Shown here: positions 1 to 6,640 of the stretch, piece after piece | Layout: the number at the start of each line of letters is the position of its first letter | Position numbering within the stretch: position 1 is the stretch's first letter | Program-made: the position numbers and the translations under genes | Notes under the pieces: generated by a model | Told to the model about the DNA's origin: nothing | The model's input: only the letters and a program-made list of their open reading frames with translations | The model's database searches: none | Assembly: GCA_045617845.1 (NCBI GenBank) | Contig: JAZLJL010000085.1 | Span: 1-11,409, forward strand | Direction: 5' to 3' | Origin: UBA1181 sp045617845 | GTDB taxonomy: Bacteria > Bacteroidota > Bacteroidia > Bacteroidales > Paludibacteraceae | DNA length: 11,409 nt

Positions 1-1760
1 AACTTCTTTTGAATCTCTTCGTCCGTCTTGCCCAAGTATGTCTTGAATGGGCTGGTATAGTTGCCTGTGTAGTATGCACCCGTTCCGTTCTTGCTGTCGC
101 AGTCAGGTCCGAAGTATGCGCCGTTCTCGTCGAAGAATGTAGATACGGTAGCTCCGGTTGTAGTCTGTTGCTGTTGACCTTGTCCCTGTTCTTGTCCTTG
201 TCCCTGTCCCTGACCTGGTTCGTCAGATACTGGATCATCATATGTTTCCTCCTCACCATTACAGTTCTCAACCTTGATAGCGCTTGAAGAAGCTACCACC
301 TTACCCTTAGGATTGGTAATAGTAAGCACGTTGGAACCAGAATTCTTAGCTGTCCATTCTACTGAACCAGAAGCCTTGATTCCATCTTTGATGACATAAC
401 CAGGAGCGCCAGTGAACTGAACATAGTTGATGTTACAACCATCTCCGCCTTTTGTGCTCTTGATAGCGAGTCTGAACTTTTGCGCAGTCACCTCATGGCT
501 GAACGAAGCCTTGAAGTCATGTCCGATAGAAGTACCTGTATAGATCGTCTTCCAAGTACCGTTATCATCATATTGAACCTCGAAACTGCTAACAACATCA
601 TATTCAGTACATTCGTCAATCTTGATTCCAGAGACGCTTTGAGTCTTTCCGAGATCGAGCTCTATCCACTCGTCCGACCCAGTCATGGTTCCCCAACGGC
701 TGCTACCTCCGTGTTGTCCGTCATCCTTCAAGATCTTATCTGCGGTCCACATAGGATTGCTTGCTGTTTCACCCCACTCTGAAGATGCCTTAGCCTTCGA
801 AACCTCAATTGCGCTGCCATCAGTTCCTTCACCCCAGTTCAAAGAGTAAGTCTTGTCAGCAGGATCACCATCCATTGTCCAACTTATCGTATACTTCTCA
901 CCTTTGCAGAATTGGTTTGCGTTAGGCTTTTGGATCTTGAATTCAGGATCCGCTGGACCTTGGTTAGCGTCACCGACCCACATCTTACCATACTTCATAT
1001 CAAAGCTACCAGAACCTGAACCAACCTCACAAAGGAACTTACAGTCATACAACTGACCTAGAGTTACATTCCCGTTCCAATGTCTCATGTGCTCGGAAAC
1101 GGAAATGTGACCACATGTACGAGGACTGGTTCTTACGGCGAACACCTGCGTAAATGTGGAATTTCCTGAAATGGACGGAGCATTGGTACGTGTTCCGATG
1201 TACAAATCATATGTTCCCTCACCATCGATCGTATAGGTGGTACGCTTGGTCGCACCATAATACAAACCTTGTTGTTGCTGGGTGCTTCCGAAGAAGGTGT
1301 TCTCTACAATATAATACTCGACCTCATTCGGAACTTTTGTCCATCCGTAGACACAAATATAGTTGTAACCACCTCCGGAACTACCTTGACCAATCGAGTA
1401 GTTGAAATCACAATGAATATCACCATCTAGTTCAGATGGTTTTGGACCAGTACCCCAATAGAGTCCGAGACGGCAAAGCAAGTCATCCGGATTGTTCCAT
1501 TGCGCTTTGAACTGGAAATAATCCTCATTCGCATAATACGTCATTGACCCATTGCCTCCCGAATTGGTCCACATCTCATAGTTGTAAGGTGTACCAGGAA
1601 TGTCATGTGTACCACCATTCTGTGCGTTTTGACCGTTTGGCATCGACGGACTCATCTGACAAGGATCTTCTGCATAAGCGTTGAAACCCGAAAATGCCAA
1701 AGCTCCAACCGTAAGTGCGCCCATGCACGCATGTCGCCACTTAATAATGTTTTTTCTCAT
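1..1760 (-). CDS. Secreted modular xylanase: GH11 + F5/8C-like domain + GH8 (3' end outside window)
   Basis: This is the first 586 residues of an exported multi-domain xylan-degrading enzyme; the frame is open to the left edge. Residues 1-30 are a signal peptide ending AYA|EDP. Residues 31-263 form a GH11 endo-1,4-beta-xylanase: the VEYYIVE strand gives nucleophile Glu148, APSISG is the thumb loop, VRTSPRT/SVSEHMRHW is typical, and CEVGSGSGSFD gives acid/base Glu245. Residues about 318-450 resemble an F5/8C (discoidin/CBM32-like) domain, with EWIELDLGKTQSVSGIKI and SFEVQYDDNGTWKTIY. A Gly/Gln linker (516-532) follows. From residue 561, GAYYTGNY, PFKTYLG and KTDEEIQKK match my memory of the N-terminus of GH8 reducing-end xylose-releasing exo-oligoxylanases (Bacillus halodurans Rex). 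The GH11 call is firm, F5/8C likely and GH8 probable. The start at 1760 is chosen because the signal peptide then aligns without gaps with the neighbour at 2278-5400. The frame is also open up to an ATG at 1892. A T9SS tail is expected off the edge but not seen. Confidence 0.93.
   Translation of the reverse strand, partial: MRKNIIKWRHACMGALTVGALAFSGFNAYAEDPCQMSPSMPNGQNAQNGGTHDIPGTPYNYEMWTNSGGNGSMTYYANEDYFQFKAQWNNPDDLLCRLGLYWGTGPKPSELDGDIHCDFNYSIGQGSSGGGYNYICVYGWTKVPNEVEYYIVENTFFGSTQQQQGLYYGATKRTTYTIDGEGTYDLYIGTRTNAPSISGNSTFTQVFAVRTSPRTCGHISVSEHMRHWNGNVTLGQLYDCKFLCEVGSGSGSFDMKYGKMWVGDANQGPADPEFKIQKPNANQFCKGEKYTISWTMDGDPADKTYSLNWGEGTDGSAIEVSKAKASSEWGETASNPMWTADKILKDDGQHGGSSRWGTMTGSDEWIELDLGKTQSVSGIKIDECTEYDVVSSFEVQYDDNGTWKTIYTGTSIGHDFKASFSHEVTAQKFRLAIKSTKGGDGCNINYVQFTGAPGYVIKDGIKASGSVEWTAKNSGSNVLTITNPKGKVVASSSAIKVENCNGEEETYDDPVSDEPGQGQGQGQEQGQGQQQQTTTGATVSTFFDENGAYFGPDCDSKNGTGAYYTGNYTSPFKTYLGKTDEEIQKK
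173..216. repeat. Low-complexity hexamer repeats coding for a Gly/Gln linker
   Basis: Runs of TTGTCC/CTGTCC-type hexamers code on the minus strand for a (Gly-Gln)n linker at residues 516-532. The linker separates the F5/8C-like domain from the GH8 start. Such repeats can change length by slippage in six-base steps without breaking the frame. Confidence 0.7.
967..1760 (-). repeat. Duplicated signal peptide-GH11 cassette, copy A
   Basis: This 794-bp segment codes for signal peptide plus GH11 and aligns without net gaps with 4607-5400 (same strand, same length). Long stretches are identical, for example around the TCACCGACCCACATCTT and GGCGAACACCTGCGTAAATG blocks. Similarity stops after the MWVGDA codons, where the two proteins switch to unrelated accessory domains. 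This is a within-locus duplication followed by module exchange, or a module kept similar by gene conversion. Confidence 0.9.
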
Positions 1761-1837
1761 TTGGTTTTCTATTTGATTTAAAGTTGATAAATTCTGTAAT
1801 AATGTAAAGTTTCGTAAACCGAATTTCGCAATAGTCC

Positions 1838-1854
1838 CCTTGAGTGTCTCAAGG
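1838..1854 (-). promoter_or_regulatory. Leader hairpin upstream of the GH11-GH8 gene
   Basis: CCTTGAG and CTCAAGG form a perfect 7-bp stem around a 3-nt loop. In the minus-strand leader RNA it sits about 78 nt upstream of the start codon. No U-tract follows, so it is not a normal terminator. A role in mRNA stability or attenuation is inference. Confidence 0.4.
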
Positions 1855-1883
1855 TTCGTCATCTTTTTTGTAATAGTGTATAA

Positions 1884-1935
1884 ATGTTTCATAATGCAAT
1901 GTGTTTAATGGTTCATGATACTTCTTCTAAAAATC
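1884..1935 (-). promoter_or_regulatory. Conserved leader block shared by the two xylanase genes, copy A
   Basis: Read on the minus strand this is GATTTTTAG, 14 nt, ACCATTAAA, CAC, 5 variable bases, then ATTATGAAACAT. The same order and the same 14-nt spacing occur at 5501-5552 before the other xylanase gene. The last 29-30 bp match at all but three positions plus one gap. The block ends 123 nt before the ATG at 1760. Its ATGAAACAT is in frame with this gene here, but opens only a 10-codon frame in the other copy, so conserved coding use is unlikely. A shared operator, leader RNA or promoter remnant is more likely. Confidence 0.6.
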
Positions 1936-1986
1936 TCGCTGTCCATCTATACTCGACAACAACACATCTCAATCTTTCATCGATAG

Positions 1987-2015
1987 CAAATATAGATGAG
2001 GTTCAGCTCTTCCAA
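1987..2015 (-). promoter_or_regulatory. Putative Bacteroidota promoter of the GH11-GH8 gene
   Basis: On the minus strand, TATATTTG (1994 to 1987) fits the TAnnTTTG -7 consensus, and TTG (2015 to 2013) lies 18 bp upstream as a possible -33 element. Transcription would start near 1980, giving a leader of about 220 nt that contains the conserved block and the 1838-1854 hairpin. Confidence 0.5.
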
Positions 2016-2057
2016 TATGAGTTATTCGGCAAATATGAGTGAATTTTTCGGCAAATA
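2014..2057. repeat. Imperfect tandem repeat just upstream of the promoter
   Basis: AATATGAGT occurs at 2014-2022 and 2032-2040, and TTCGGCAAATA at 2025-2035 and 2047-2057 (22-bp period, about two helical turns). The array overlaps and extends upstream of the presumed -33 element, where an activator would bind. It looks like a regulator site, but no protein can be named. Confidence 0.45.
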
Positions 2058-2197
2058 GGCTATGAAGAATTTTGCAAGCCATTCTTAAATAGTTGATTAT
2101 CAATATGTATAAAGTAAAACAACAAATGGGGTCTTCGAGATTTTTTCGTGTGATATTTCATCCTATCAGGAGTCTTTAAGCTGTAATTACGGACATT

Positions 2198-2206
2198 CCC
2201 CCCCCC
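2198..2206. repeat. Run of nine C in the intergenic region
   Basis: Nine consecutive C lie between the terminator of the GH11-CE15 gene and the promoter of the GH11-GH8 gene. It is outside any coding frame I can support. The length may vary by slippage or be a sequencing-sensitive spot. The rest of 1761-2277 holds only the leader, promoter, repeat and terminator elements listed separately. Confidence 0.6.
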
Positions 2207-2220
2207 TCACAAAATTAAAA

Positions 2221-2251
2221 AACAGGTTGCCTCACCATGAGACAACCTGTT
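2221..2251 (-). terminator. Rho-independent terminator of the GH11-CE15 gene
   Basis: Fourteen-base arms (2221-2234 and 2238-2251, AACAGGTTG... / ...CAACCTGTT) pair around a 3-nt loop. The single imperfection becomes a G-U wobble in the minus-strand RNA, and TTTTAATTTT follows on that strand. It begins 27 bp past the stop codon, so the two xylanase genes are probably separate transcripts. Confidence 0.85.
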
Positions 2252-2277
2252 AAAAAACAGTGTTATGTTTAAGAGAA

Positions 2278-5200
2278 TTATCTCTTCAATAGAGTTTTAT
2301 CAGACACAAAACCATTCGTGATCAATACATAATTATAGACACCTACAGGAAGGTTGGAGATGTCGATCGTCCTGGTATGCGTGCCAGCTTCCAAATCCTC
2401 ATTCACAATTTCCATCACCTTCACGCCCAACTGATTGTATAGGACAACCGAAACAAAGGCGCTCTCGGGAATAGTGAATTCAATGGTAGTCTCGTCACTG
2501 GCAGGGTTTGGCGTGTTCTGCGACAAGCTATAGCCTTCTGCAGACGTAAATTGATCAATAACAATCGTTTCACTACCAGAAGTGTTTCCGCAACCATTGT
2601 TGACGATCTTATGGTTACCCCAATCGTACTTGCCGCTACTGTGGTTGCTGTTAACCGTGCTTGTGCGGACCTTAGTGTTCTGTGAGTTGTCGCCATGAAG
2701 GAACTTGTTGATGAACGCCTGAACCGCCTTGTTTTGGTTGCTTGAAGCCTGGCAATGTGTGTGACCTCCCTCAACAACATAACCGAAACGGTCTTCGATA
2801 CCCATAGCTTTCCAAACCTCTTCCGCTGCCTTCAACGATGCGATACCGGAAGCGTCGCCCAACCATACATAGTCAGGGTTTCCGAATGCCAAGAAGGCAC
2901 GTGGAGCAATCATTGCGATCAACTCATGATGGTCGTAAGGCAACTTGTCGATCTGCGACTGGAAATTGCTCTTAAAACTGCTTAGGAACCAATCATAGTT
3001 AGTGTTGGAGATTCCCTCCACGTCACTACCGATTTCCGAGCTTACACGCCAAGAGTTGATACCTCCACCTCCTGACTCCTGAGCGATGGTCAAAGCGATA
3101 CGTTCATCGAACGCACCTGCATAAAGCGCCATCTTTCCGGCGTAAGAGCAACCTGTCACAGCAATATGTCCAAGGTCAGCCTTGATCTGGTCCTTCACAA
3201 TCTCCAAACCATCGATCAGACGGCTGATACCCCAAGACCAAGCGCAATAGTCCGCCTTCGTGTTGAAGGTGCCTGGGTAAAGCTTGTAGAACGGATCGTT
3301 CTGGCTCCTTCCGCCACCACCCATACCACTATTGTATTCGGCGATTTGGGAGTGGGTGAACGGAACTTGGATACATTTGGAGAAATATGAGGAAGAGATG
3401 CTACCCGTGTTCCCGTCCATACCGATAACGATAGGATGAGGTCCATTCCCCGATGGAACCTGCAATTTTGACGTAAGCGTCAAGCTATTGCTACCATTGT
3501 AAACCTTCACGGTCAATGTGCCGCCCGAGTAGGAAGCCTCCAATTTGTCGAACTTAGGCTTCTCGCCGATTTCCCAATACTCTATCTCGCGCTTGATTTC
3601 GTTACGACGGCAAGACCAGTCGCAGAAATCAGTTACTTTTCCGCTACCATCGGCCCATTCGAATGGGTTAGGGAGCGTCTTGCAAGATTTCAAATTGTTT
3701 TTATCCAACGAAATTGGGTCAGAACAGCCGGCACCTGTGTTTTCCACATTATAGGAAATAGGGTAAACGCCCGGATCGTTTGATGCGGAGCTTCCTGCAG
3801 AACCTTGGCCTTGATTTGTTTGCTGACCTTGTTGTTGTTGTTGCTGTTGCTGTTCTCCTTCTTGAGAGGAAGTACCTGCTTTAGTGAACTTGATATAATC
3901 CACGTTGGTGTTAGCGGCTTTGATGCTAACCTTCAAGATTTGTTTCCCGGCTTTCAGCTCAACTGTTCCCTTCGCTGACGAATAAGTATCCCAATCGTTC
4001 GATTTTCCTGTCCCTTTCAAAGTGGCTAATTTTTTGCCGTCAACCGAAAGGTCGATTGATGGGTCGCCACTACCACAGGACATGCTTGCCTCAACATCAT
4101 ATGTGCCCGCTTCGGCAACGTCTATCGTATACTCCAACCATTCTGAAGTGGTAGTATATCCGACAGCCTTGCCATTACCGGCTTTTACGATATCAACATA
4201 TTCGTCAGTACGATATTTCGCGTCGCCTTCATTCTTTTCGTCAGAATCGCCATAAGCCTCATCCGGACCACCTTTGTCGTAATCCTCTGCTTCAACGGTT
4301 CCAGGAATTGCAAACGCACTCGTATAAGGAGCTTGTGGTTCGGTTACACGGATAGATTTGGAAGACTCGACTTTACTGCCATCCGCCAAGGTAGCGGTCG
4401 CTTTTACTGTGTGGTTACCGGCAGTAGCGGTCCATTTTGCGCTCCATGGAGATGAGGTCAAATTGGCGATATTTTCACCATCAACTGAAAGAGCGATTGA
4501 TTTGACTTCTGATTTTGTGTCCGCCTTCAAAGTGAATGTAACTTCGTCACCCTCAGAAATTTTCTTCCCAGATTCAGGAGATTCGAATCTGATGGCGTTT
4601 ATATCTGCGTCACCGACCCACATCTTTCCATAATGCAAATCAAAGCTACCGGAACCTGAACCAACCTCAGCAAGGAACTTGCAATCGTAAAGTTGGCCGA
4701 GGGTTACATTGCCTTTCCAATGCCTCATGTGCTCTGAGACGGAGATGTGGCCACATGTACGTGGACTTGTCCTTACGGCGAACACCTGCGTAAATGTGGA
4801 TGTTCCTGAAATGGATGGAGCGTTATTACGTGTACCGATATATAAATCATAGGAACCCTCACCATCTATCGAATAGGAGGAAACCTTGTTCGCTCCATAA
4901 TACAATCCCTGTTGCTTCGAAGTGCTTCCGAAGAATGTGTTCTCAACGATATAGTACTCCACCTCATTAGGAACCTTGGTCCAACCATAGACGCATATAT
5001 AGTTGTAACCACCTCCGGAACTTCCTGCTCCGATTGAGTAATTGAAATCACAATGGATATCACCGTCTAACTCATCCGGCTTGGGACCTGTTCCCCAATA
5101 AAGTCCCAGACGGCAAAGCAAATCGTCCGGGTTGTTCCATTCCGAATGGAATTGGAAATAATCCGCGTTCGCATAGTATTTCATCGAAGCGTTATTTCCC

Positions 5201-5400
5201 GAATTTGTCCACATTTCGTAATTGTATGGCGTTCCGGAAATATCATGCGTACCACCATTCTGTGCATTTTGATTTGCCTGCATAGTGAGGTTCATATCAC
5301 ATGGATCTTCGGCGAAAGCATTGAGCCCTGAAAATGCCAAAGCACCAACAGTAAGCACGCCAGTGCACATCCGACGTAATTTGTGTGTTTTTCTATTCAT
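2278..5400 (-). CDS. Secreted GH11 xylanase-CBM6-CE15 glucuronoyl esterase with T9SS tail
   Basis: The product (1040 residues from the ATG at 5400) attacks glucuronoxylan and its ester links to lignin outside the cell. In order: signal peptide 1-30 (AFA|EDP); GH11 endo-xylanase 31-263 with nucleophile Glu148 (VEYYIVE), thumb APSISG and acid/base Glu245 (AEVGSGSGSFD); Ig-like domain about 268-353; CBM6 about 361-506 (VEAEDYDKGG, SEWLEYTIDV, NVDYIKF), a usual xylan binder; poly-Gln linker; CE15 about 543-903; and a type A T9SS sorting domain about 955-1040 (SLSQNTPNPASDETTIEF, LPVGVYNYVL). CE15 residues are nucleophile Ser752 in GCSYAGK, Glu775 in AQESGGGG and His882 in GHTHC. Cys751 and Cys883 flank Ser and His, as in the disulfide of fungal enzymes. 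The usual Arg after the Ser is Tyr753. An ATG two codons upstream (5406) is possible; 5400 is preferred because it aligns without gaps with the start of the gene at 1-1760. Confidence 0.96.
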   Translation of the reverse strand: MNRKTHKLRRMCTGVLTVGALAFSGLNAFAEDPCDMNLTMQANQNAQNGGTHDISGTPYNYEMWTNSGNNASMKYYANADYFQFHSEWNNPDDLLCRLGLYWGTGPKPDELDGDIHCDFNYSIGAGSSGGGYNYICVYGWTKVPNEVEYYIVENTFFGSTSKQQGLYYGANKVSSYSIDGEGSYDLYIGTRNNAPSISGTSTFTQVFAVRTSPRTCGHISVSEHMRHWKGNVTLGQLYDCKFLAEVGSGSGSFDLHYGKMWVGDADINAIRFESPESGKKISEGDEVTFTLKADTKSEVKSIALSVDGENIANLTSSPWSAKWTATAGNHTVKATATLADGSKVESSKSIRVTEPQAPYTSAFAIPGTVEAEDYDKGGPDEAYGDSDEKNEGDAKYRTDEYVDIVKAGNGKAVGYTTTSEWLEYTIDVAEAGTYDVEASMSCGSGDPSIDLSVDGKKLATLKGTGKSNDWDTYSSAKGTVELKAGKQILKVSIKAANTNVDYIKFTKAGTSSQEGEQQQQQQQQGQQTNQGQGSAGSSASNDPGVYPISYNVENTGAGCSDPISLDKNNLKSCKTLPNPFEWADGSGKVTDFCDWSCRRNEIKREIEYWEIGEKPKFDKLEASYSGGTLTVKVYNGSNSLTLTSKLQVPSGNGPHPIVIGMDGNTGSISSSYFSKCIQVPFTHSQIAEYNSGMGGGGRSQNDPFYKLYPGTFNTKADYCAWSWGISRLIDGLEIVKDQIKADLGHIAVTGCSYAGKMALYAGAFDERIALTIAQESGGGGINSWRVSSEIGSDVEGISNTNYDWFLSSFKSNFQSQIDKLPYDHHELIAMIAPRAFLAFGNPDYVWLGDASGIASLKAAEEVWKAMGIEDRFGYVVEGGHTHCQASSNQNKAVQAFINKFLHGDNSQNTKVRTSTVNSNHSSGKYDWGNHKIVNNGCGNTSGSETIVIDQFTSAEGYSLSQNTPNPASDETTIEFTIPESAFVSVVLYNQLGVKVMEIVNEDLEAGTHTRTIDISNLPVGVYNYVLITNGFVSDKTLLKR
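3829..3852 (-). repeat. TTG/CTG triplet repeat coding for poly-Gln
   Basis: Eight consecutive Gln codons (residues 517-524), mostly CAA with some CAG, lie within a longer Gln/Gly/Ser-rich linker between CBM6 and CE15. It is a flexible spacer and a likely site of length variation in triplets. Confidence 0.75.
4607..5400 (-). repeat. Duplicated signal peptide-GH11 cassette, copy B
   Basis: This segment is the partner of 967-1760, with equal length and no net indels. It ends after the MWVGDA codons, beyond which this gene enters its Ig-like/CBM6 part and the other gene its F5/8C-like part. Confidence 0.9.
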
Positions 5401-5452
5401 TTCCATGATATTTAATTATTAATATATTGAATAACAAATGATTAAATTGACT

Positions 5453-5485
5453 GTCGTTTATGTAAAACGCCTTACGCTATACGAC
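5453..5485 (-). promoter_or_regulatory. Imperfect leader hairpin upstream of the GH11-CE15 gene
   Basis: GTCGTTTA (5453-5460) pairs with TATACGAC (5478-5485) with one mismatch, and inner GTAA/TTAC can extend the stem. It lies between the conserved block and the start codon, as the 1838-1854 hairpin does for the other gene. The sequence is different, so any shared role is inference. Confidence 0.3.
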
Positions 5486-5500
5486 ACATGCCTTAATGAT

Positions 5501-5552
5501 ATGTTTCATAATTCTAAGTGTTTTAATGGTAAAAAAACTATATACTAAAATC
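5501..5552 (-). promoter_or_regulatory. Conserved leader block shared by the two xylanase genes, copy B
   Basis: Minus strand: GATTTTAG (5552 to 5545), 14 nt, then ACCATTAAAACAC and ATTATGAAACAT ending at 5501, matching 1884-1935 in order and spacing. It ends 100 nt before the start codon. From its ATG, ten codons (MKHIIKACVV) run to a stop, so here it could also be a tiny leader peptide. Confidence 0.6.
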
Positions 5553-5658
5553 TTTGTATCTCCCGTCACCACATACGAAGTACCATAATTGCACATAAAG
5601 ACAATCGAACAATTATAATTCCTACCAATGTTTCGAATCGGGAAATTATTAACTCAAC

Positions 5659-5691
5659 TACTATCGAATAACTTTTACTATCGAATAACTT
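5659..5691. repeat. Two 16-bp direct repeats, 17-bp period
   Basis: TACTATCGAATAACTT occurs at 5659-5674 and again, identical, at 5676-5691, in the divergent spacer between the GH11-CE15 gene and the HAD gene. It could be an operator or a simple slippage duplication. Besides this, 5401-5921 is AT-rich and holds the promoter boxes, leader block and hairpin listed separately. Confidence 0.6.
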
Positions 5692-5734
5692 CCAAGATTG
5701 CTTGCCAAACTAATTGACTTCCAATCAAACTGTG

Positions 5735-5742
5735 CAAATATA
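5735..5742 (-). promoter_or_regulatory. Possible -7 box for the GH11-CE15 gene
   Basis: TATATTTG on the minus strand matches TAnnTTTG and is the same octamer as the box before the GH11-GH8 gene. No good -33 element is seen at the expected distance. It would give a leader of about 330 nt. Confidence 0.35.
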
Positions 5743-5892
5743 AATGTTTATTTCTTAATTAAAACATTTTTCCGTATAAATTTTTAAGCGTACGCCCTTT
5801 TACTTAGTTTCTATGATAGGATTTTTTCAATATATTATCCCCAATTTACACTTCTTGCATTATTGTACGATAAGTATATTATACACTTTTAT

Positions 5893-5900
5893 TATCTTTG
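5893..5900 (+). promoter_or_regulatory. -7 box (TAnnTTTG) of the HAD phosphatase gene
   Basis: TATCTTTG matches the Bacteroidota -7 consensus and ends 21 bp before the ATG at 5922, implying a short leader. No convincing -33 TTTG is seen upstream. Confidence 0.6.
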
Positions 5901-5921
5901 CGCAACAAAATTGACCAACAA

Positions 5922-6638
5922 ATGTATAAGACATTATTCATAGATTTTGACGATACCTTGTATGACACAAGGGGGAACGCCGAACTCTCGTTGAGAGAGA
6001 TGTTCGACCATTTTCAATTAGGGCAATATTTCCCGGACCCCGACGTCTTTTACCGTTCTTATTGGAAGACGAACGTCGAGCTGTGGGACGCATACGCCAA
6101 AGGGGAAATCGAACGTGACTACCTTATTGTCGAAAGGTTCCGTCGCCCTCTAGCCGAGGGCAAGGACGCTTCCGGAAAGAGTTTCGATCCATCAAAGGAG
6201 TTCTGCCTACATGTCAGCGATGTGTTCCTAGACTTTTGCGCCGACAAACCGGGCGTCGTGGATGGCGCTCATGAACTGATGGCTTACCTAAGGGAAAAAG
6301 GATACGCACTCTATATGTGCAGCAACGGATTCCACGAAGTACAATATCGTAAATTAAAGTCTTCCAATCTGTTAGATGCATTCGACGGCGTCATTCTATC
6401 AGAGGACGCCGGTGCGAACAAACCAAGTCAGGCATATTTTGACTATGCCATTCGCACCTCCGGGGCATCCATTCAAGACACTTTGATGATTGGGGACAAC
6501 TTCGCCACGGACATCCTAGGCGCCAAGGCGGCGGGTCTTCACGCAATGTTCTTCAACCGCCATCCTGAATCGTTCAAGGCGACCGAACCGGTGGAGTATG
6601 AGATTCACTCGCTACATGAGGCGATGAAAATCTTATAA
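5922..6638 (+). CDS. HAD-family hydrolase, YjjG-type nucleotidase
   Basis: The product is a 238-residue cytoplasmic HAD-superfamily phosphatase. Motif I is IDFDDTLYDT, with nucleophile Asp8 and general acid Asp10. Motif II is MCSNGF (Ser134), Lys167 lies in ANKPS, and the acidic motif is GDNFATD (Asp192, Asp197). A helical cap at about residues 15-105 fits subclass I. Layout and length resemble the YjjG family, which dephosphorylates pyrimidine nucleoside monophosphates and helps clear abnormal nucleotides. The exact substrate is inference. The ATG at 5922 is preferred because the Asp motif then falls at residue 8 and the promoter box lies just upstream; an in-frame TTG at 5898 lies within that box. 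The gene is divergent from the GH11-CE15 gene and convergent with the hydrolase, with 2 bp between stop codons. Confidence 0.9.
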   Translation: MYKTLFIDFDDTLYDTRGNAELSLREMFDHFQLGQYFPDPDVFYRSYWKTNVELWDAYAKGEIERDYLIVERFRRPLAEGKDASGKSFDPSKEFCLHVSDVFLDFCADKPGVVDGAHELMAYLREKGYALYMCSNGFHEVQYRKLKSSNLLDAFDGVILSEDAGANKPSQAYFDYAIRTSGASIQDTLMIGDNFATDILGAKAAGLHAMFFNRHPESFKATEPVEYEIHSLHEAMKIL

Positions 6639-6640
6639 AA

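Noticed and set aside
173..216. Repeats as a CRISPR or tandem-repeat locus
   Set aside because: The hexamer pattern is explained by Gly-Gln linker codons in the GH11-GH8 frame, with no spacers.
2421..2780. 119-codon frame within the GH11-CE15 gene on the same strand
   Set aside because: It is an overlapping frame inside the CE15/T9SS coding region with a basic low-complexity product, and is explained by the real gene.
5898..5921. TTG start for the HAD gene
   Set aside because: The TTG lies inside the TATCTTTG promoter box, and the ATG at 5922 puts the nucleophile Asp at residue 8 as expected.
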